Below, piece after piece: positions 45,760 through 59,149 of a DNA stretch of 64,000 nt (within the stretch, counting starts at the first letter, position 1; every line of letters begins with the position of its first letter). The position numbers and the translations under genes were made by a program. Source of the DNA: Flaveria trinervia (Eukaryota; Streptophyta; Magnoliopsida; Asterales; Asteraceae); NCBI GenBank assembly GCA_025506515.1, contig CM046447.1, forward strand, positions 89,521,498 through 89,585,497, read 5' to 3'. The notes under the pieces are model-generated. The model saw nothing but the letters and a program-made list of their open reading frames with translations, searched no databases and was not told the DNA's origin.

Positions 45760-48299
45760 TGTCACACTCTCAATTTTCACAAACGGGTAATAGCGTTAGG
45801 TGCGTGAGATACTTTCTAATTAAAATAAAGTTTCTCAAAATTCAGAGTTAAATATGAAAACATGAAGTAATGCGGAAGCGTTTAAATTCATAATTCAAAC
45901 GGCGCAAACATGCGCAAAACCAGATAAGTAGAATGTGTAGAAAATGCAAATATTCTTTGTTAACCCGATAGATGAAGAATGATATGATGTGATGATCCTA
46001 GACGTGCTCGCTTAAGAACCTGAAAAAAAATGCTAAAGTGTCAATACAAGGTTGATGAGTTCACAAGTTTTAATAAACAGAACATAATAGTAAACTGATA
46101 CAGTAATCAAAGTAATATCAGTAGATAGCTAGTCTACTAAACAAGTTACTAAGTGTATGAAGTTCGCAACCGACGCTGACAATGTAAAGGAATGCCTCGG
46201 CTGTGAACACCGGTCACAGTAACAAAAATTAGGTTAATTAAACACCCGTTTGATGAACGTTGTGCTAGCACGACTAGCCCGGGTGAGATTGTCAAATTCA
46301 GTAGATCTATTCAGAATTACTTCGCTAAAGTACATATATTAACGGTTCGAAAGTGAGAACTTGAGCATGTTGTCACACTAGTAAACAATGATATTACAGT
46401 AATACTGATCAATTGAAAATTTGTTTAGAACATAAATTTCTTTCACCCCAAATAAAGTAGATAAAGTGAGGCTGAGAACTCACCTTAAATGCACAATAAC
46501 ACGTAAATGTAAGCACAAAAGATTTGGGTATCCGATTAACTGAATTTTATTTAATATATAATTAGTATTAAATGCCAATAATTCAAACGTTTGGTTTCGT
46601 GTTCTTGGATCGGGTACAGTACCGGCTATCGGTTGACTCCCCATTCACATACAAGTACTACCATACACAAGCTCACACAAATATAAAACTCAGTTATTCA
46701 TACACAAATTGGATCATACATAAAGGTATTGTTTATATATCTTTAATTATAAGAGTTTTATAGTAAAACTTATATGTCATATATTTATTATAACTTCTCT
46801 AAACACAAATCTATACATTATTTTAAGATGAAACCACTTGGATTTGCTCCAAGACTCATGTGTTTACTTCCCAAATCATTTATTTTAACCATAATTTCAT
46901 CAAAATACAAACCATGTATCAAAACACTTGACCCTTTGTTTGCTGTAAAAAAGAATAGTTTTGACCTACCTTCAATAAAAAGGCAATAACTTGAGTTCTA
47001 CATGTCCAATTTAAGTGTAGTTGGACTTTCTAGAAACTAGATTCAAAAATACACAAATTGGACCCAAGAAACACAATTATTGAGTTTATTACCATCAAGT
47101 TACAACATGCATATAAGTTGGCTAACAGAATATGCCAGAACCATAAACATCAAGTTTTACACTAAACGTGCATCATAACAATGTTCAATGACTTCACAAG
47201 ATCATGTTATCATCTAAAATAAGTTCAAATACTCATCCAAGTGTCTTTGCACGTTCATAAGCTTTAGCACAACTCAAACCATATGATTATTTATATATGC
47301 ATTCACACGCAAAAATCCATTACATATATATATATACACACATATCAGTTCATATGAAGAATGCACAACACCCCCATACGTAATGCATGCTCTAAGGTTA
47401 AAAAACACACGCACACAAGTCACTCGCACACACACACATATAACCCTCGGTCAAACCCCAAGTCAAATCCCGAACACCACACACACAAACCGATGAGCAC
47501 ATGGCATAGCTACAATATTTTCATTGTTACTGCATTTATACTCAACTCAAATCATACACATTAATGTATAACCTTCATACCCACACATCACATATATACA
47601 CATGGAAAAACACACACCCAAGCATGTACATAACACTCCCATGGTAGATAGTATCCATACACATAAACACCTAAGGACACACACAATCATGAACATACAT
47701 ACACTACAACTTATGCATGACAAGCAGAAACTTTTTGAAGCAATATGCAATCATGAACATGTTCACGGCTTTGACCGAACCGAACACGATAGCCATTTCG
47801 AAACCGAGTTATATAGAACGTTTGAAATTAATGAAAAGGACATACGTATGGCTGTTCCGGTCAATCCTTGGGACTGCCAGGTGATGTTGATTGCTTAGTG
47901 GTCGCCGTTCGATCCCGTAGAAAGCCACAAGAGGGATCGTCGCTTGACACGTGATACGTAGAAGATGTCAAAGGCTAGAACTCGCAACCAAAAGCAGTCG
48001 GGTGAAGCTTGAAGAGGTTGACGGCAGATGGTTAGTGAATTAGGGTTTGTTGAAGATGATCAACGTGAGAGGGAGGGGTCTCACGGTTATAGGCTTCCAA
48101 CATAACAAGGGACATTTACATTCTATCCCCCAAGTTTTCTTGAATTGTATTTTGGGTTCAATAGGTTTCGTTATTCTTAAGTTAATTATTAATAATTACA
48201 ATAATAAAATTGATTTATATATAAATAGATTTATTTTAGATTGTCGAAGGGCGGTTTATAATGTCGAGTGATGTTAACCTGAAAACTCGGGTTGTCACG
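45760..48299 (-). mobile_element. Solo LTR nested in the 45391-54436 LTR
   Basis: The plus-strand left end TGTCACACTCTC and right end CTCGGGTTGTCACG give a minus-strand LTR starting CGTGACAACCCGAG and ending GAGTGTGACA. Flanks GTTGG (45755-45759) and GTTGA (48300-48304) match at 4 of 5. Length 2540 bp. It contains a (CA)-rich stretch at 47300-47700 and the GTTGATGAGTTCACAAG block seen in other gypsy LTRs. Confidence 0.55.
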
Positions 48300-50083
48300 G
48301 TTGATGAGTTTTCATAAGTTTGTACATAAAATAAACAATTTTTGAAAGACAATTCAAGTCATAGGTTAAGAAATAATGCAAGAATATAGATAGCATGATC
48401 ATACAATAAAACCTTGACAAAAGATGATCACAATAAGATATACGATTAGCTTAGTGTACTTGATTCCCATGATGAACAAGAATACGTCATCAGAAGCCGA
48501 CAATAACCTCGACTTTAGCACCAAATAGGCTTGTCAAGCCCATAGATCTATGATGTCTAGCAATAGTTAATGATTGTTTTTACAAGATGACTATCATATA
48601 AGGCTCACAAATATCTCAAATAACCATGACAAGTTTATAAACGAATTGCTTATGCATTACAAGTATCAAAATGTTTTACAAGTGTATATATATACGATTA
48701 ACATGTTTCACCCCAAAAGGTGTGAAATAAAATAAAAAGGGGGTATGAAAAACTCATATTGTATAATAATGGTTGTAGAGTACATAAGAAAGGTTGAATG
48801 TTAAGAGTCAAAGGTGATGTCCTAAAGGATAAAAAAACAATAACTTTAGGTTGGAATTCATTACAAGAAGTTAGGATATTTAGAGAATGCCAAAACATGA
48901 AAAGTAGATTGAAAAATGATCTTTGCACCAATTTTAGATTGTAGACAGAATGTTTGGTACACGTTTGAACAGGTTTTAAAAATAGCAAACGGTTTTATAA
49001 AATTATAAAAATTTATAGTTCACTAGTTCAGAGTCTCCCGGACAACTTTCGTTCAGAAATATTTTTATGAAACAATTCGTAAATAAGTCAAAACAGCAGC
49101 ACAAGACAGAAGGTGTTGAATTATGCACCTATCTTGTGAAGGCTAGTGTTGAGTCGTCTGATTGAGTTTGAAAACGTATAAAATATTGTTAAAATTTTAA
49201 TTTAATGAACTTAATATTGGAGTCTGAGTTTACTTTAATTTAGTTTGTTATGACCAAGTTATGATTAGTTGAAGTCAGACTATATTGTGCCCAATATATA
49301 GTAAGACACTTATGTGCTATTTTAAAATTACTAAAGCATGAAACGGGTTAGAACAAATTTATTATGTCGATATATGATATATTAGATTTTGTTTGAGTTA
49401 TAAAAAATATTCCAAGACTTTGGCATAGACATCATTTAGAGAAATAATATTTTGAAATAACCGAATGCGGCGGCATAACCGTCCATATTATAAGGCCCCG
49501 TTCCTGGGACACTCACAGCTGGTCAATAATTTTACATAAAACATATAATTTCATTTAACTTTCATAAAACATCACAGCGGAACATTAAAATAACTTTTCT
49601 TTTCATTATAAATGCTTTTGCAAGTTAATAAAATCATTCATTACATATTTTCACTTGTTCGCATTACAATGCAAAAACATTAACAAAAGATTGTCATCCA
49701 AAATGCCAAGTAGCTGCTCCGCGCCATCCTCAGCAGTGCTCACCTGCCAACTGGAAGATGCATAAAAAGTCAGCTTTGTTGAGTGAGTTCTAGTTTTATG
49801 ATAAATCATACTTTACTTTCATTTTAAATCGTTCTTTACCATCGTACGTGATCATGCATAATGCATACACATAGATAATATCATAATCATCTTCATCATT
49901 CATTCGTTAACTTTCATACATTCATTATTAAATCTTTACTTTCTTTCAAATCATACTATACCGTCGTACATGATCACACATCGTACGTACACATAGATAA
50001 TAACATTATTATCTTCTTTACTGTTCATCACTTTCTTTCTTTATCTCTTTATCCCTTTCCGGATCAGTGTCATCAGCTATACC

Positions 50084-50320
50084 CCAAACGTATGCACGAA
50101 GTGGGTACTAGGTCGAAGATCATAAATGACTTCCATAACGCACATAGCCTGGCACCAGCACCGGGGTAAGCGACAAAGATCCCAACTGTATACTACACCC
50201 CAAACGTATGCACAAAGCGGGTACTGAGCCGAAGATCATAAATGACTTTCATAACGCACATAGCTTGGCACCAACACTTGCGAGAGTAATCACTATAAAC
50301 CATATACTATATCACTGGTC
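50084..50320. repeat. Tandem ~116-bp units within the nested LTR
   Basis: CAAACGTATGCACGAAGTGG (50085) recurs as CAAACGTATGCACAAAGCGG (50201), each followed by GATCATAAATGACTT and AACGCACATAGC. The related LTR at 59 kb has a comparable 120-bp pair. Confidence 0.75.
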
Positions 50321-50788
50321 AGTCACAAAGACTGGACCCTTATGTGTATCCTTAAAGGTTAGCTAAACCACACACAGTTGAGCTTACGACATTTTAGAGT
50401 CGTGCACCTCCGTACATTTTGCTTGCAAGCCTTTCTATTCTTTCTCTTTCATCAATGCATGCAATTTATCATTATGTTTCTTTTTTCATTATCTTCCACT
50501 TTACGTTACATAATACTTTCATTTCATTCATTAACATTCAACGTAAAGCCACGGGAAAAAATAATCATACAACAAGTAACATACACATAAGCAGTCAACA
50601 TCATTATACAGGGCATCATACATACATAACATACATCATATCCATCATTCATAAGCATCAATCACACATCATAACATGCCCATCATAATATCTATGACCA
50701 CAAACGTCAGCTTACATGAACCCCTAGGAACATCCCAAGTCAAACCCTAAATTTTACTTTTTCACCAGAAAGTCAAAAACTATTCTAA

Positions 50789-52524
50789 GGTGTTGTTTGT
50801 TTTTTCTACAGGAAAACGTCTGCAGTATGCGAACCACATCTGCAGACATCTGCAGCAGGAGAGGTGGACCAAATGTTTGCAGTCTGCAAGAAAAAGACTG
50901 TTTGTTTTGTTTAACACATCTGCAGAATGCTGAAATATTTTGTAATTAAACTAAATTTATTTTTTAAACTTTTACAGTATAATCAATTATAGCAATCACT
51001 TTAAACCCTAAATTTTAAGGGTCTTCAAAATTAGAAAAAGAAAAATAATCTCATCTATATTCTAAACCAATAATATATATGATAATCCATCAATTTTTAT
51101 GTTTTTTTAGAGAATTGACAGTAGATAACAAGACGATTAAAGGTTTATTTGTTAGGCTCTTGTAATTCTTTTAAGTAAAAGAAAGTGCCATTAATAGCAA
51201 ATAATGTGCAGGTGAAGATGATAATTTAGCCATGTACATTGCTTTTTATTTGAGAATGATACTTTATGATGTTTCAATATAAAAAAAGGAAGGTTCTTTT
51301 TATTTTTTTAAAAAAGCCTCGTTTTCAAAATTTGCTTTAGGCCTCAAAATGTATTGAGTTGCCCATGTTAGAAATAATTATGTGGTATTTTTACCATTTG
51401 ATATTTATTTGGGTTATGATATCATATGTAGAATTCGATTAATAAATTGTTGATTTTACATATAAATTGATTTCATTGATCATGCCAGTGAGAACCGATA
51501 ATGTGACGGTCTTTAATGTTGGGATTCTTAAATGAATGTTAAATATTCCATGTTTTACGATTGAAATCGAACTTTGCAACATGATAATAGTGCGATCAAC
51601 AATTTATTAATTTTGTTATGAATGGGCTCCTTAATTTTAATTTTCACTTTAAGTCCAGTGAACATGGATAGATAGATTACCATAATTTCCTCTAGAGTAG
51701 ATATAGGTGTTGATAATTCACATATAATATTTACCACCGTTTGCTACATGATTTGTTGACCACAAAAGAATTTAGTAGAATTTATTATTTTAAGTGGACT
51801 TCCATCATAATGGCTATCTATTACCTCTCTAAAAATCAAGATATGCCACCATACCACCACTACCATTTTCCGTCATCACACCGCCACCACCGTGACTGCC
51901 ACCACCACCACACTGCTGCCAAACCTTCTCTCTAAGGTACTTTCTTTTTACCATTCATACCGAAACCCTACAACCCGTCAACCGTGACCGGCGCTCCCTA
52001 CCATTACAACTTCCGACCACCACTATTTCCGACAACAACCGGCTCCGACCAACACTACGTTCAGCCACCACACGCCTCATGTCTTTAGCCACCATCGAAA
52101 AAAAACATCACACCCTTTCTCTCTCTCTCTCTGTCTCTCATTTTGGGTTGTGGAAAACCATAGGTTACCATCGTTAACCACCACCGTCGAACATATTGTC
52201 ACGAACACTTACATCCACCACCGCCAACCACCCCCGACGAGGTGGCGAGGTGGTGACGGTGGCGAGGTGGCGACGGTGGGCGAGCAGGCGACGGTGGTGA
52301 GGTGGTTGTGAAGGGGAGTGGAGGAGGTGGGTATGTGAGGAATGAAGATGAAGGTGGGTATGTTAGGGCTCATTCAGAAGAGAAGAGGTGTGAAGACATT
52401 ATTCCACCTTTTCTCCGTGTAGAGGTGAAACAAACAGTCTGCGAAGTAAAAATCTCTTCCCGCGTTTGCGAGCGCGCAGATGAAGAGGTGGGGAAGAGGT
52501 TTTTTCAAAAAACAAACACCCCTT
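50789..52524. mobile_element. TIR transposon (PIF/Harbinger-like) inserted in an LTR
   Basis: The left end GGTGTTGTTTGTTTTTT and the complement of the right end (AGGGGTGTTTGTTTTTTG) are similar TIRs. TAA flanks it on both sides (50786-50788, 52525-52527). The related LTR at 60390-60402 shows the unoccupied site (TTCTAA then ATGTTCATCC), confirming the insertion. CTGCAGA words cluster near the left end. The right half (51860-52330) holds His/Pro-type CACCAC runs and GGTGGCGA runs that look like coding-like simple repeats or captured fragments; no transposase was recognised. Confidence 0.7.
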
Positions 52525-52527
52525 AAG

Positions 52528-52800
52528 TGTTCATCCACATTTGTCTTTTTGTTCATCCGCATCTGTTTTGGTTCATCTGCATTTCCTCAGTACTCATCCG
52601 CATTTCCTCAGTACTCATCCGCATTTCTCTTACTTAGTGGTTAATGCTCATCCGCATTAAATATTCATCCGCATTTCTCTAGTACTCACCCGCATTGACT
52701 TACTTAGTGAACAATGCTCATCCGCATTAACTATTCATCCGCATTTCTCCAGAACTCATCCGCATTGACTTACTTAGTGAACAATGCTCATCCGTATTTC
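52528..52800. repeat. Minisatellite of CATCCGCATT words in the nested LTR
   Basis: At least a dozen copies of TCATCCGCATT(T/A) with two higher-order spacings, one including GACTTACTTAGTGAACAATG. The related LTR has the same kind of array at 60400-60740 with a different copy number and order. Confidence 0.85.
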
Positions 52801-53545
52801 TTTTGAACACTTGGGCAGATTCGGAAACTTAGACATTTGAGCCCTAAACATCAGATTTCAGTTCCCAAGCACCATCTATCATGTTCTAAGCTTAAATCTT
52901 ACATTCTAAGCCTTAGAAACACCACCATAACATCATCAATCATGAACATAGTCCAACATCATATCATAACAGGAGTATACACACATTCAAACATACGGGT
53001 ATAAAACCCAGTTTTATGAAAACATACATTCATACATTTCCAGCCCCAAAATCAGTTAAAACAAGTAAAAAGAGGGGTCCTAGAACTCACCTTTGCAGCT
53101 CTTGAGTATGGCTTCTTTCAAACTCGTTTGCAATCGAGTTCAACCACCTAGAAACCCACTAAAACACACACAACCGAACATACAAACACACATAAGCATA
53201 CAACCGAGGCAAGGCCAGTTAAGAACATTTAAAAACCACGATTCTCACCTTGAATTCAAATATTCAGCTTGTTATTCCTTCTAAACCGAGAGTTCTCTGC
53301 TGCACTTGCTACTTTCTCTCTCTAAAAAATGCAGATCTGGATATTGTAAGAGTAGAGTGGGTTGCCATGCCCACTTTACACCCACTTTCAAACTTTTTTG
53401 TCCTTTTGACACGTTTTACACCTCAACTAGGGTAAAATATCTTTTCTTTCTTTTTCTTCACTTTATTCGTTTTTCTTTGACTTTAAAAAAATGACTGGGT
53501 GTTACATATATGCAAACAAGATTTTTTGTTTACGTTAGCATGTAC

Positions 53546-53732
53546 TTAGCTTGATTTAGGAATGTTAGTGATTTTTATAAGATTAGTGAAAGTTAGAAGG
53601 TTAATGATTAAATGATAATGATTAAAATTCAAAGAGATTTAGCTTGATTTAAGAATGTTAGTGATTATTATAAGGTTAGTGAAAGTTAGAACGTTAATGA
53701 TCAAATGATAATAATTAAAATTCAAAGAGATT
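53546..53732. repeat. Two tandem ~93-bp repeats
   Basis: TTAGCTTGATTTAGGAATGT is repeated as TTAGCTTGATTTAAGAATGT, each copy ending with AAAATTCAAAGAGATTT. The array lies in the third piece of the outer LTR. Confidence 0.85.
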
Positions 53733-54681
53733 TAGTAGAAAAAATAAAAGTAAGAACATAAAGTCATGAGAATAATTGGATGTTAGGATGATTGAAACAA
53801 TATAGAAATTCATAATATAAAAAGCAATATAAGATTACCTTAGTATTAGAAAATTCTTGAAATTTCTTGTAAAAAATTCTTGAAATTGATCAAACCAATG
53901 GATGAAAAAAGATATGTAAGTGAGATTTTTTAAGAATGAGCAAATGAAAAATGAGGCCTAAGATTGCTTTTATAGTTGAGGTTAGGAAGTAGCTATGAAT
54001 GATCTTGATGTTGAGTTACAGGTCTTTTAAAAGAGGGTTATGATTAGAATTTGAAATAAATATAAGATTAAATAAAATAAATAGATAAAAAAATACAATT
54101 TAAACTTTTAATTTTTTAAAACCTTAATTTTAATTTAATCAACTTATTTTCTTATAAAATCTTTATATACTTTATAAATATCACAAAACCTTTGCAATTT
54201 AATTATTTATTTGATTGAATATTTAAAATCTTATAAATATTATAACCTTTTAAAATTTATAAAATTTATTTTATAAATTATAAGATTAAATTAAATTGAT
54301 TAAGTGGCATATTTATTATATTTGGAACATAAAAATATATAAAATGACTAAATAATGAATTTGATTTACAAGATTGACTCAAATGGATTTGGGTTTGGGT
54401 TTGGGTTTCTAGTTTGAAAATGGGTCGGATGTTACATAGTCGAACTCCTACCCTTTGCGGTCTTCATAAAGGCCCAAGTTGATCTTCACTTAAACGAGCA
54501 CAATCAAGATTGCATAAATCCAAAAATCTTACATTTGAAAGCCTGATAATCTTTAAATTGTCATTCGATATGAACGTTTGTACCTATAGCAATATCTCTC
54601 AGCTTTCTGGTTGTAGTAACATTCTTATCGGTTAATTATGTTTTCGTTAGGTTTTATTGTTTTATCCAAATAAAAGCAAGC

Positions 54682-55682
54682 CTTAATTTTTTTAGATGGT
54701 TGCTGTGGTATGTCCTGATTCCATTTTTGTTCCTGACTTTAAAATTACAAGGTTGTCCAACATATAGTGCAAACATAACACAAATGGTCCATAAGTTGGA
54801 TGGACGTTAGTTATTCTATTAAGTTTTTGAAACTGATCATATTACCCTTGAAATAAAAGATGAAAGAAATTAAAAACTTAAACTCAATGGACCCGCCATG
54901 AAACCACCCTGATTTATCTTCTCCCCAAGTTCCCACACTCACTTTCTTTAGTCATCTTCTCTAGTGAAAGAAGATGATTCCACCAGCAACCAGTTGAAAA
55001 CACGTCAAACCTACCTAAACCATATCAACCTAACCTAGTACCTTTCCTTTCCTATCCTTTTCTTCTTCACTAAATCTACCACCGTATACTACCAACTAAC
55101 CACCACCCCTGAAAAACTCGTCGACTGTCATGTTCGGTTTTTAATCATGAGAACTAGTCAAATTGCTCCTTTAAATAGTTATTGGTGTTGCCAACCCAGG
55201 TTTCTTCACGAATATCAAGGTTGGAGGAATGTCATTGTAAAAAAGGATGAATGACGAAGTGGTTTCTAGTCGTCGATATTTCTGAGGGAAGGTTGTCGAC
55301 TATTCCAAAGGGTGTTGAGGGAGGGTGGTGGTTGATGTTCATAGCTTGAATTGGTGTTTCGTGGTAGTGAGTGGGTGGTGGCGGTGGTTGGTTTTACATT
55401 GCCGTTGGTGATAGTTTTGACTTTTCAAATAGAGGTGTAATTTATGTGTGGCTTCTAATATATTATTCTCTTTTTATTTCTAGCATTTGTTTTAGGGTTT
55501 TAATTTTATTATTAGGGTATTTATGTCATGTTACACTAACTTAATGGTCAAAGTTAACGACTATCCAACTCACGGATCATTTGTGTTATGTTTATGCTAA
55601 ATGATGGACCAGTTTTATAATTCTTGAAAGTTAGGAACTAAAAGTAAAATCAATGCATATCTAGGGACCATCGTGTAATTAA
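54682..55682. mobile_element. Foldback/MULE-like element of about 1 kb
   Basis: The left arm (TTAGATGGTTGCTGTGGTAT, GTTCCTGACTTT, AAACATAACACAAATGGTCC, AAGTTGGATGGACG) pairs with the inverse of the right arm (GACTATCCAACTCACGGATC, ATTTGTGTTATGTTTATGC, CTAGGGACCATCGTG); the arms are about 130 bases. The interior (about 54860-55480) is less AT-rich and includes CACCAACT/GGTGGTTG runs that may be captured sequence. The TSD was not resolved. Confidence 0.6.
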
Positions 55683-56534
55683 GTATCTAAACAAATTAAA
55701 AGTCAGTTTTACATAAAATAAAAGCAAAGACAAAACTTAGTTTGAGCAGTTTCACTTATATCACTATAAACTGATGTCCAAATGCTCCAAATTTAATAAA
55801 ACACATATTTAAATACTACTAATTACCATTTCTTTCTAAATATTAGTGTGGTATATTATGTTATTCTTTTTGTACATTAAGCAATGAGGGGGGTGTTGGT
55901 TGTCATAGTTAATAAAAATTACCAAACATACATTTTTTATGCATAAATTATAAGTGTTTAATTCATATTTTCTTTGTTTTGTATTAATTTTACATTTATA
56001 GCCCTTTGTTAATAAACTTTTCTTTTACTTTTTCTTTAACCAATCTATGGTTTACCCCTTACAATTTAACTATTTATCTTTTTCTTATTTTCTAAACCAA
56101 CTATATTTATATCACTTAAATTTAATAAAAGCTATCATATAACAAATCTCGCTTTTATATATTTGTAAATTAATTTTTCATTAATGTTTGTTTTGTACAA
56201 GGTTATGTTGTTTAAAAACAATCCATTTTTAAAATCAAATACCCCATCTTTCTTTCCCACAACAACGTGAGGGCTATACACTTAGTTTATACTATAATAT
56301 ACCATATTTTAAGATGATGTGATTATCTTTTTTACTTTAAGCTTTAAGAGTATAAGAGGCAAAATTATCTTCTATGAATTTATACATTAATTACATTCCA
56401 TACACATGTCAAGATTAGAATTGTTGAAAAATAAGTAAACTTTTTCGGATTTTAATATGATTATATATTAATTTTTGTACAAAATAATTCAATTCAATTG
56501 GTGAATTAAATGTTTGTTTTATTTATTATGTGAT
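55683..56534. other. Spacer between foldback element and solo LTR
   Basis: AT-rich, no gene or bounded repeat recognised. Confidence 0.5.
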
Positions 56535-56538
56535 TAGT

Positions 56539-58947
56539 TGTCACATCCTGGTGGAAGCGTGAAATGCATTAGGTATGACTCACTTGTTCAGAACTCATTG
56601 ATAAAAAAAATTAATAAATAATCTAACACATTATAACATACCATATCATATAATTATAGATAATTTGAGATTACATTATATCATAAGTAGTCAAAATTTG
56701 ACATAATATAATCCTATTACAACCATAAAATCTAACAACTACATCTTCAGAGATGATGGAAATGAGCATCCACCGATACACTAAGGTCATAGAGGTTAAC
56801 TGTCAGATTCACACAAACTTTCCCCATTATTTCTCCCCAGCCGTTATACATATCAAAAGAGAAAATTATACTGTTAGACATGATGATTTCCTGAAAAAGC
56901 ATACTCAAAATGATTAACATAAAGTTGGTGAGATCATAGGTTTAGTTTTAGACAAAATATTTTTGATGCATGAAATACAACCAAAACTTACTTAATACTC
57001 AGATGATTCATAATTATCATATCATAATTCATAAAATCAGATAATATAGCATCACAACACACATCCTGTTGGTGAAGAAAATATTTTCCTAAGTAACGCT
57101 ACCTATATTATCCAACGGTTCCACATCCGAATTAATGGTTGTAACTTAAATGACAGTACATCTAAAAAATCTTATATAATTGCATCAATCATAAAAACAG
57201 TATGCTTTATCCCCCAAAAAGTTTATAATAATAAAACGAGGCTATGAGTCTCACCTTTTACTCAAATGGGTAACCTATAAACAAAATATTTATAGTTTAG
57301 AAAATATCTTTTCTTCAAATTTTTAGTACCTCAGATTATAAAATTTATTACAGAAAACATAATCAAATATATATCACGAAATTTGTATAGTAGGTGGGTC
57401 CAAAAATCAGATATAACATATCAAAATTCCATATACCAATTATTTCAGTTTATTTTCTGGAAAGTTTATATTAATTGTATAAATTAGAATAAATACCTTC
57501 GGGCCTCTAAAATTTATCAAATTTTGTCAGGATATATAATACAAAATTTATATTTCTTCAAAAATTTCTTAAGTTCTCAATCATAGCAGAACCTTTGTTA
57601 TGAATTTTATCATTACAACAATATTCAGTAAAAATAATAGAGTATGTCCTAAAATTCCAATTTTTATTCAAACTGCTCTATTGTAATTATCATGCTTTGT
57701 GTAAATTTTTCATAATTTATCTTATAGTTTAAGTATTTTTCCCAATTTTCAAATAGCAAAAACTTCTAAAATTCATAACTCATGTATAACTTCGAATTAA
57801 GCCACGAAACTTTTTCTACATGTCCTTTAAATCATAAGAATTAATATATAATTTTTTTCTAGCTTCTTGCCAGGTTCGGTTCTTCCAGTAGAAAATTCTT
57901 TTCCAAACACTTAAATAATTTATATAAATTATTTTACTGATTATAATTGTACCAAAATTTGCAGAACCTTAATTCTTTATATTTCTAATATATCTACTAT
58001 TTTTATTCCTGCAATCGTAGTTATTTAAGTAGTATAATAAATTTACCAAGTTTATGCATAATTTGAACCCTTATTTATAATCTTTTTGTTTAATTTCATA
58101 ATTATCATACTTTTTAGATTTTTAAACCCTTCTTATTGATTTCTGAATAGGATGAAAATATTTGATGAAAGCTTTTCATGTTTTAATCACAAGGGTTGAT
58201 TATATGTGTTGTTAAAACACATATAACTTATAATTTTTGGTTAGTTTAAGAGTTGAAACCTTGATTTTTGATAATGAGAGAGGGTGAGGGTAGCTGATGG
58301 TAGCTTCTTTCCTTGATGATTCGTCTTGAGTGGTTGTTTTGAGCTTCCAAGATCGTGATCCTCTTGCAAACTGATGTTGAGCACTCGGATGTTTTGGTGG
58401 TTATAATAACAGTGTGGGGTGGAGATGATAGTAGTTTCTTGTGGTTTATGGTGGTGGTGCTATCGAAAGTTAGAGGTAATGGTGTGAAAGTGAAGCAGTT
58501 GTAGTGACGTGGAGGTGACCAAGAGTTAAGTTGGTGGTGGTGTGTAAATGATATGTGGTTGTGGTGTGTTTCATTGGCTGAGGGGTACATATAAAGGGGT
58601 TGGTAATGATTAGTTCTAGTTATAGGTTAATGAGGTGGTGTTACTAGGCTTGCTTAGCAATCTCTTAGGCATAGGTGGCGAATGGAAGGTGTGCTTAGTG
58701 TTTTAAAGGAAGCTAGGTGTCAACCAAATGACCCATCGAGTCACCGAGTCATTAACACCATATAATTATGGCTTAAGTTGCCTAATCGGGTTTGTTTAAA
58801 CCAAGTTTTGTATCCTTAAGTGGTACTTATGTTGATGTTCGAGTGTCTAAGTATTTAATGTTTAAGGTTCCATTTTGATATCAACTTGTATTGTGTTGTT
58901 TGGTTGGATTGTTTCTTGGTTCATTTTGGGTATGATTTGATGTTACA
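56539..58947 (-). mobile_element. Solo gypsy-type LTR
   Basis: The plus-strand left end TGTCACATCCTGGTGGAAGC and right end TTTGATGTTACA are the end and start of a minus-strand LTR (TGTAACATCAAA...GGATGTGACA). TAGT flanks both sides (56535-56538, 58948-58951). At 2409 bp it matches the outer LTR at 45-54 kb in size and end design. A minus-strand TATA-like CTTTATATG (near 58575) sits in the expected part. No internal domain adjoins it. Confidence 0.72.
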
Positions 58948-58951
58948 TAGT

Positions 58952-59149
58952 TGTGATACTTGATCATATAATGTTTTTGGTGTTAAAAGATGATGTATTG
59001 GATGCATGCATACGTAAATTTCATGCATACATGCATACGTATGACATATATATACACATAAACACAAATAATTATAAAGGGTTAGTTAAATAATGAGTAA
59101 CATGTATGAGAATTTTATTTAATTTGCTTAACCTTAATTTTATTTAATT
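58952..59149. other. Spacer before the gypsy element
   Basis: Contains repeated TGCATACGTA and AATTTTATTTAATTT words. The exact left end of the following LTR lies in or just right of this stretch. Confidence 0.4.

Larger units (their letters stand above)
49499..53506 (-). mobile_element. Second LTR nested in the 45391-54436 LTR, same family as the 3' LTR at 59-61 kb
   Basis: The right end GACTGGGTGTTACA and left end TATAAGGCCCCGTTCCTGGG are the start and mutated end of a minus-strand LTR. Flanks CATAT and TATAT match at 4 of 5. It is collinear with 59150-61356: CACTCACAGCTGGTCAA, CATCCAAAATGCCAAGTAGC, AACGTAAAGCCA, TCATCCGCATTTCCTCAG and TTGGGCAGATTCG occur in the same order in both. It is 4.0 kb only because a 1.74-kb TIR element sits at 50789-52524; without it the LTR is about 2.27 kb. 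Confidence 0.75.
45391..54436 (-). mobile_element. Solo gypsy-type LTR broken into three pieces by two later LTR insertions
   Basis: The plus-strand left end TATCACATCCCGC and right end GGTCGGATGTTACA are the end and start of one minus-strand LTR (TGTAACATCC...GGGATGTGATA). The flanks TAGAC (45386-45390) and TAGTC (54437-54441) match at 4 of 5. Removing the two inserts leaves 45391-45759, 48300-49498 and 53507-54436, together about 2.49 kb, the length of the other LTRs of this class here. A minus-strand TATA (CTATAAAAGC, near 53970) lies in the last piece. Tandem 93-bp repeats occur at 53546-53732. Confidence 0.65.

Noticed and set aside
52528..52800. CRISPR-like regular repeats
   Set aside because: Eukaryotic LTR minisatellite: short repeats, no unique spacers of constant length, and the same array sits in a second LTR.
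58246..58590. 114-codon His/Thr-rich minus-strand frame
   Set aside because: Falls inside the solo LTR, in its probable leader region; low-complexity and without a domain.
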